A stretch of DNA of 29,856 nucleotides, from contig CAKRAT010000025.1 in assembly GCA_934295165.1 (NCBI GenBank), forward strand, positions 1 through 29,856, given 5' to 3'. How positions within the stretch are numbered: position 1 is the stretch's first letter; each line of letters opens with the position of its first letter. The stretch comes from an uncultured Dorea sp. Lineage in GTDB: Bacteria; Bacillota; Clostridia; Lachnospirales; Lachnospiraceae. The notes below the pieces were generated by a model that saw only the letters and a list, made by a program, of their open reading frames with translations, ran no database searches and was not told the origin of the DNA. Positions 24,304 to 29,856 of the stretch are shown here, one piece after another. A program made the position numbers and the translations under genes.

Positions 24304-26355
24304 TTATTTACCGAATTTTTCTATAAAGCGCTGAATGATGATTGCACATTCTGCACGACTTGCACTGGCCTGAGGATCTAACCGGGTTCCGTTATCTTTA
24401 CCGGTAATGATTCCATTTCCAACTGCCCACTGCATAGCTTCTTTTGCAAAGCTGCTGACAGCAGATGCGTCTTTGAACTGGTCAAGATCCACAAGGTTTT
24501 CAGCATCCTGTCCTTTGAAGTTGACCGCATAACGGTACATCATAACTGCCATTTGTTCGCGGGTGATATTGTCAGCAGGTCCGAACAATCCGGTATCGGT
24601 ATATCCGGTTACAATCTGGTTTTGTGCAGACCAGAGAATGGCATTGGTATACCAGGTGTTGTCTGCAATATCAGGGAACCTTTCGGAATATTCGATTTCA
24701 GGTTCTTCATTCATTCTGTAGAGAATCACTGCAAACTGTGCTCTGGCGAGCTTTTCGTAAGGACCGAATGATTCATCTGTAAGCCCGGTCATGATCTTAT
24801 TTTCATAATTATATTTTACAGCATCATAAAACCAGATACCTTTTTCAACATCTGTGAAAGGCAGTTTCGGTGATGATTCAATGAATTGAATACCACAGAT
24901 ATCACAGGTTGTTTTGCCTTCTGTTTCTGTATAATGCAATTCTTGTTGCTGCGTTTTACAAAGTGTACATTTTAAAGAATGATATGTATCTGTTGGAGAT
25001 ACGGTTTCATCGTATTTGTACTGATGGTCTAGTTTGCTTTCTTTTAATGGTTTTGTGTCAATGACTCCACAGTCACAGATTGCAGACTGGGTACCGTCTA
25101 CGATACAGGTAGCATTATTATCGGATGTATAGTCCCCGAAAACATGCATGTGTGGAATAATTTCCGTATCATTGGTCCTGCGTTTAAAGAGTGTTACATT
25201 TTGACCGAAATTTGCTTTAAATCCGTTATCATATGTAAGAGAAGCAGATGTATCGCTTCCACTTGTTCCTTTGTAGGCGGTCAATACGCCATTGTCATAG
25301 GCGAAACGCGTATAATAACGGCTGTCAAAATGATTTCCGGTGATGGCCACCGATTTGCCGTCCTTCAGATAAATCACTTCTCCGGCTCCGGCATCGGCAT
25401 CAGCAAAGTCCTTGTAATTCCATGTGCTGAGCCAGTATTCACCGTCCCGTACCTGATAAGAATGTACGACTGCAGGATCGTTGTAGGCGGCTTCATATTC
25501 AACATAAAGATTCTGCTCTTCGTCCTGGTTAATGGTAACATCGGTTTCACTGATGTTTCGTTTCTGGATAGTCATTGCCCTGGCATTTCCAGCGGTATTT
25601 CCGGATACGATCAGATATTCATTGTTAGAATCAATCTGATCTGCTTTTTCCCATACATTTTCCGTATTATCCTCTTTTTCATAAAGGTATACATGGCTGT
25701 TTCGCGGGTCTGTAGAGGTAGAGGTTTTACCGAATTTCAACTTTTTACTTCCCACACTGTAGCGGAGGAAGCGGGTAGTGTCACTGTTTGGTACAAGCTG
25801 ATCTACGGTGTTATTATTTTCACCTGTAACATTTGTTTTATATGTCCAGAAGTAGTCCTGCCATGCGGTTGTAGGATCCTGTGCAAATGTCGGTTCAGAG
25901 TTTACATTTTTTAAGAAGTTTTTTGTGGCAATATTCTGAATCATATATCCTTTGCCCGGATTCGAATCGGTATTATATGTAACATCCCATCTTATAGCTG
26001 CCAAAGAAGATATTTTTGGAAGCTGAATGGTAGTTTTATCAGAAGATATCCAGGAAGCATCTATGGTTGTTACATTGGAAGTGCCATCGGTCAGGGCGTA
26101 ATAAGTTCCGGCATTGGTATAGAATTCACTGTTCCAGAGTAACAGGTATTCATGCCCCGGTGTCAGCTGGTCTGTCAGATGATAGGCAGCCGTATTGTCA
26201 GATGACTGGGTTTCATACTGAGCATATAATATAGTATCTTTGTCAACATAAATACTGTCTCCAGGTTGATAAGTATTGCCTGTGCCGTCTGGTTTGGTGC
26301 TCCAGTACTTGAAAACAGCATCTTCTTTTACAGGAGTGGTACGGCTGACTGTATT
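24304..26355 (-). pseudogene. C-terminal part of a broken SLH-anchored surface protein (downstream of an in-frame TAG)
   Basis: The frame is open without interruption from the codon after the TAG at 26356-26358 to the stop at 24304 (683 codons) and continues the metallophosphoesterase frame exactly. It opens with an InlB/Listeria-Bacteroides-type repeat (VFKYWSTKPDG, YQPGDSIYVDKDTILYAQY), then beta-rich modules, a cysteine-rich repeat (ICDCG, KCTLCKTQQQ, TCDICG; about nt 24880-25140) and three C-terminal SLH domains (nt 24304-24860) closely like those of the 2249-residue protein. The longest possible start codon usually called is a TTG at 26004, but it has no ribosome site and lies mid-domain. 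I therefore read it as the tail of one gene split by a nonsense codon. Confidence 0.75.
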
Positions 26356-27195
26356 CTAGGACTGGATCGTATGACAGGTATCAATGGATGTGTCACTGTC
26401 TGTCTGGTAAGACAGAGTATATTGTGGATCATAATTCAATACATCCTGATGATCTTTTCGGAGAGAGACCGATTTTTCAGTAATGACACCGTCTGAATTA
26501 TATCTTTTTACATCAATGTGGTTGTCATAAAGACTCCATTCTGTAACGGCCAGTGTATTTATCGGATCTTCGGTAGATGGATTGTTATAAATGTCACCAA
26601 TATAACCTACATATCCGTAATTCATATATGTAAAATTCAAAACGGTGTAGCTTCCGGATCTTTTTGCAATACTGTTTTCGGTACATACACCGATTTTGTC
26701 TCCTTTGGTATAACAGGTGAGGGAACCGCCAACTAATTCATCCCCGTTTGTATGATTGTGTCCAAACAGGAATATGATATCCAGTTTCTTAGCAGCTTCA
26801 TTGATCGCATCAAACAGGATATATGCATACTGGTTGTTGCCATCAGCTCGGTCGATATCATAGTGTAATCCCGTATGGGTTGCGATGAAGATCGGACGTG
26901 TTTCCCCGGCTTTTTCTTTCTGTTCCAGCCAGATTATTAAATCATTGGTTGTTTTTTCAACAATGCTGCGGACGCTGCTGTCACCTTGTTTGCTCGGATA
27001 ATCGTCTTCATTAATGACATACACAATAAAATCTTCATATTCCAGAGGTCCGGTTTTTGCGAGCCCTTTTGTATCAGCAGGATCGTGATTCCCCTGAACG
27101 AGAATCATTTCATTGTCTGTAAGATTGTCCCATTTGCTTCGGACGATCTTCTTTACCTGACTCATTCCTATAAGCAGTATTACGAGAAAAATCAC
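26356..27195 (-). pseudogene. N-terminally truncated calcineurin-like metallophosphoesterase, upstream part of the broken SLH protein
   Basis: Family metal-binding motifs GNHD (about residue 35-38 of this frame) and GHNHTNG are present, with ATHTGLHYDID between them, but the N-terminal DxH and GD motifs and any signal peptide, which should lie about 60-120 residues before GNHD, are missing. The frame starts at a GTG (27195) or ATG (27165) without a convincing ribosome site. Homologous-looking sequence stops at about 27166, where sequence of the opposite-strand VWA gene begins. The frame ends in TAG at 26356-26358 inside an InlB-like repeat and then stays open for 683 more codons. The intact ancestor was probably a secreted, SLH-anchored phosphoesterase or nucleotidase of more than 1000 residues. 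Confidence 0.75.
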
Positions 27196-27963
27196 ACGAT
27201 ATATCAGAATAGTATAAGAAAACTTACAGAGAAATTACGCATCTGTCTGGAGACACAGGATGAGACATTTCCGGAGATGGCAACGCACGGGAAGATCAAT
27301 CCGAGGGAAGTATGGAAAGCAGTCTATCTGGATAATCCAAGGGTGTTCGAACGGAAAGAAGAAGTGAAGATCCCGGGATTCTCAGTGGATATTCTGATTG
27401 ATGCATCTTCTTCCAGAAAGCAGATGCAGGAACAGATTGCGGATCAGGCATATATCCTGGCAAAGAGTCTGGATGCATGCGGCATACCGGCACAGATTTA
27501 TTCTTACTGTAGTATCCGGGGATTTACCGTGATGCGGATATTTAAAGACTATGAAGAAGAGCGGGTCGAAAATGAATTGTTCGGATATGTTGCAGCGGGT
27601 AATAACCGGGATGGACTGGCTCTGCGAGCGGCAGGACATTTGATGGAAACGAGTAAAAAATCAAGAAGAATTTTACTTGTGTTGACGGATGCAAGTCCTA
27701 TGGATGACCAGAACATCGGCGAAGGAGCCTTTTATGCGAATAAAGAATACACTGATCAGCCGGCAATAGAAGATACGGCAAGAGAAGTGCAGAAGTTAAA
27801 ACAGAAAGGAATTCAGGTTATAGGAATCTTCATGGGAAGTGCGAAAGCCGGAGAAACAGCTGTGGAGATATTCGGCCGGGAACTGGTGCGGATTCAGAAT
27901 ATTAATGATTTTGCCGGGGCAGTGGGGAGAGCGCTAAGTGAAGTGATAAAAAGTTCATTATAA
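27172..27963 (+). pseudogene. C-terminal half of a VWA-domain (NorD/CoxE-like) protein, 5' end missing
   Basis: Genuine sequence begins around YYEKNHTIYQNSIRKLTEKL and runs for about 263 codons to the TAA. It includes a VWA domain with the MIDAS motif DASSS (in VDILIDASSSR), the later threonine-containing VLTDASPMDD, and GWNRDGLAL-like AGNNRDGLALRAAG. This is the C-terminal part of proteins of the NorD/CoxE-like 'nitric oxide reductase activation' group (usually 500 or more residues), which work with MoxR-type AAA ATPases as metallochaperones or activators. Upstream, the frame stays open by chance to 26986, but that stretch is the antisense of the metallophosphoesterase. No start codon with ribosome site is visible at the junction, so the gene is probably dead. 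Confidence 0.75.
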
Positions 27964-27993
27964 ATGCCATGCATGCGAAAGGAGCTGACAGGA

Positions 27994-28065
27994 ATGAAAA
28001 ATCTTTTTTGTGTGTCCATATGGTTTGTAAGGTGCATATATTATAAGAAAAGTATCTGGAGTTAA
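27994..28065 (+). CDS. Possible 23-residue peptide between the VWA remnant and the S8 protease
   Basis: ATG 27994 follows AAAGGAG at 9-base spacing, and 23 codons (MKNLFCVSIWFVRCIYYKKS...) end in TAA just 4 bases before the protease ATG. The peptide is hydrophobic with a basic end. It may be a leader for translational coupling or a chance reading frame; there is no family evidence. Confidence 0.2.
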   Translation: MKNLFCVSIWFVRCIYYKKSIWS

Positions 28066-28069
28066 TATT

Positions 28070-29809
28070 ATGACCAGTCAGAAACTAGAAAATCTTTTAA
28101 ACCTTGCATTAGATTCTACAGAAGATGAGCGGGAAAAATCATTGAATTTAAATGTCGGTTATGATCCTCTCGACAGAGAATGGGATCTGATCATCAAATA
28201 TTCCGGAAGTCTGGATCGTGTCAGAGAGATTGCATCCAGAGTAACAGAACTTCAGAATGAATATGCAGTCATTCGGATTGCAGAATCCAGAATCAACATC
28301 TTATCGGAGATTACGGAAGTGGAATATGTAGAAAAACCAAAGCGGCTGTTCTTTCAGGCAGCAGAAGGAAGGCGTGTGTCTTGTATCAATGCGGTACAGG
28401 ATACACGCCTTTCGTTGTATGGACAGGGAATACTGGTTGCAATCATCGATTCGGGAATCGATTATGCGAATATGGATTTTCGAAATGGGGACGGGAGCAC
28501 GCGGATCCGGTATCTGTGGGATCAGTCTCTGAATCCGGCAGATGGGGAAAGTTCGCCGGAAGGATATGGAATTGGTGTGGAGTATACGAAAGAACAGATA
28601 GATGAAGCATTAGATGCACAGACAATATCGGAACAGAGAAGGCTTGTGAGGAGCCAGGACATTTCCGGGCACGGTACGGCAGTGGCAGGAGTGGCAGCAG
28701 GAAATGGAAGCAACAGCGGAGGACGTTATGCCGGAGTTGCCACACAGAGTGAATTGATTGTTGTCAAACTTGGCAATCCCATGCAGGAAGGTTTCCCAAG
28801 AACGACAGAGCTGATGATGGGGATTGACTATGTGATAAGAAAAGCACTGGAACTTCGGATGCCTACAGCTGTGAATATCAGCTTTGGAAATACATATGGC
28901 GGACATGACGGGACGACACTGCTGGAGCGGTATATAGATGATGTATCGAATATATGGAAGAGTGTATTCTGCATTGGAACAGGAAATGAGGCGGCAAGTG
29001 CCGGGCATACTTCCGGAAGAATTACTTCGGAAGGAGAAGAGAGGGTCCAGCTTGCAATTCAGAGCAGACAGCCGTCGCTCAGTATCCAGATATGGAAAGA
29101 ATATACGGATCAGATAGAGATTTCGGTCATCAATCCATCGGGAGTGTGGGTCGGACCGGTACCGGAGATATTGGGACCGCAACGCTTTCGGATCGGTCAG
29201 ACAGAAATACTGCTTTATTATGGAAAACCAAGTCCGTACAGTACCTCTCAGGAAATCTATATAGATCTGCTTCCGGTAGAAAGTTATCTGACAGAAGGAG
29301 TATGGAGGATTGTTTTAAGTGCCGGAAAGATCGTGACAGGTCAGTATGAAATGTGGCTTCCAAGTGACAATGTATTAAATCGTGGAACAGGATTCTTATT
29401 TCCGACAGATGCGACAACACTGACTATCCCGTCTTCCGCAAGCCGTGCAATATCTGTAGGTGCATATGATGCAAGAACATTTGCATATGCGGATTTTTCA
29501 GGAAGAGGATTTACGAGACTTACGAATCTTGTGAAGCCGGATCTTGTGGCACCGGGAGTGGAAGTTATGACAACAACAGTGGGCGGAGGATATGCGGCAT
29601 TTACAGGAACATCCTTTGCCACGCCATTTGTGACAGGAAGTGCAGCGCTTTTGATGGAATGGGGGATTGTGAGAGGAAACGATCCATATCTATATGGGGA
29701 AAAAGTGAAGGCGTATCTGAGACGTGGAGCGAAAAAAGTACCGGGATTTGACGAGTATCCGAATGAGGAAGTGGGGTATGGGGAGGACGTTATAATAAGG
29801 TTACATTGA
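28070..29809 (+). CDS. Subtilisin-like serine protease, S8 family, CspA/B/C-like
   Basis: 579 residues. The catalytic triad is intact: Asp127 (VAIIDSGIDY), His201 (SGHGTAVAG) and Ser515 (TGTSFATPFVTGSAALL). Residues 1-95 resemble an S8 prodomain (IKYSGSLDRVREI), and a beta-rich insert (about 330-440) splits the catalytic domain between the Asn-containing GTGNEAAS block and the serine, as in the Csp proteases of clostridia. No signal peptide is seen, so it is probably intracellular or spore-associated. In Clostridium, Csp proteases cleave pro-SleC during germination; gut Lachnospiraceae carry many paralogues of unknown role. The ATG has TGGAG 8 bases upstream. The gene is intact although its upstream neighbour is truncated. 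Confidence 0.9.
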   Translation: MTSQKLENLLNLALDSTEDEREKSLNLNVGYDPLDREWDLIIKYSGSLDRVREIASRVTELQNEYAVIRIAESRINILSEITEVEYVEKPKRLFFQAAEGRRVSCINAVQDTRLSLYGQGILVAIIDSGIDYANMDFRNGDGSTRIRYLWDQSLNPADGESSPEGYGIGVEYTKEQIDEALDAQTISEQRRLVRSQDISGHGTAVAGVAAGNGSNSGGRYAGVATQSELIVVKLGNPMQEGFPRTTELMMGIDYVIRKALELRMPTAVNISFGNTYGGHDGTTLLERYIDDVSNIWKSVFCIGTGNEAASAGHTSGRITSEGEERVQLAIQSRQPSLSIQIWKEYTDQIEISVINPSGVWVGPVPEILGPQRFRIGQTEILLYYGKPSPYSTSQEIYIDLLPVESYLTEGVWRIVLSAGKIVTGQYEMWLPSDNVLNRGTGFLFPTDATTLTIPSSASRAISVGAYDARTFAYADFSGRGFTRLTNLVKPDLVAPGVEVMTTTVGGGYAAFTGTSFATPFVTGSAALLMEWGIVRGNDPYLYGEKVKAYLRRGAKKVPGFDEYPNEEVGYGEDVIIRLH

Positions 29810-29856
29810 AGAAAGTCAGTAAAATCAAGTGTTTCCGTTCATTTTCCAAACACAGA

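Noticed and set aside
25144..25914. 256-codon plus-strand reading frame inside the SLH pseudogene
   Set aside because: It is antisense to a well-supported domain protein, is cysteine- and isoleucine-rich without any motif, and has no ribosome site.
26986..27171. Upstream coding extension of the VWA protein
   Set aside because: This stretch is the exact antisense of the metallophosphoesterase core (GNHD region) and shows no VWA-family features, so it is open by chance.
1..29856. CRISPR arrays, tRNAs, rRNAs, transposases or prophage genes
   Set aside because: I saw no regularly spaced repeats, tRNA cloverleaf signatures, rRNA sequence or mobile-element proteins on either strand.

Overview
The window looks like chromosomal DNA of a Gram-positive anaerobe of the class Clostridia, most likely a gut Lachnospiraceae (the [Ruminococcus]/Mediterraneibacter/Blautia neighbourhood; this is inferred from gene content and not proven). 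Pointers are the moderate GC, strong AGGAGG ribosome sites, a stand-alone AICAR transformylase paired with an archaeal-type IMP cyclohydrolase, a clostridial 4-hydroxybutyrate dehydrogenase, an ammonium channel fused to a PII domain, and large secreted proteins with S-layer homology (SLH) anchors.

Layout. 1-260 holds no gene but folds well as RNA and may be a structured ncRNA. 261-3817: a radical SAM protein (minus) diverges from a two-gene purine module (purO-like plus AICAR transformylase) that together does the job of bifunctional PurH. 3818-7489: MntP-type manganese exporter, a TetR regulator, a YitT membrane protein (minus, sharing a bidirectional terminator with tetR) and, divergent from yitT, an iron-dependent 4-hydroxybutyrate dehydrogenase. 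7546-12260: housekeeping genes eno, secG, rnr, smpB and a small conserved-looking unknown. 12261-14449: an Amt-PII fusion behind a long structured leader. 14450-21568: a 2249-residue secreted, SLH-anchored multidomain protein resembling a glycoside hydrolase, with three discoidin-type modules and four FIVAR repeats, preceded by two near-identical LacI-type palindromes that bracket an intrinsic terminator. 21646-23370 (minus): HD-domain phosphohydrolase, azlC and azlD. 23603-24226: SGNH esterase.

The right end is disrupted. A surface metallophosphoesterase with InlB-like repeat and SLH domains (minus, 24304-27195) lacks its N-terminus and is split by one in-frame TAG. It abuts, head to head at about 27166-27172, a VWA-domain protein (plus) that has also lost its N-terminal half. 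Both 5' ends are lost at the same place, as expected for a deletion or rearrangement (or assembly misjoin) between two divergent genes. An intact Csp/subtilisin-like S8 serine protease follows (28070-29809).

Best leads: the head-to-head double truncation with the internal amber codon; the twin-operator/attenuator control region of the giant SLH protein; the structured leader of the Amt-PII fusion, whose PII domain lacks the uridylylated tyrosine; and the structured RNA candidate at the left edge. All functional assignments come from reading motifs; no database search was run.
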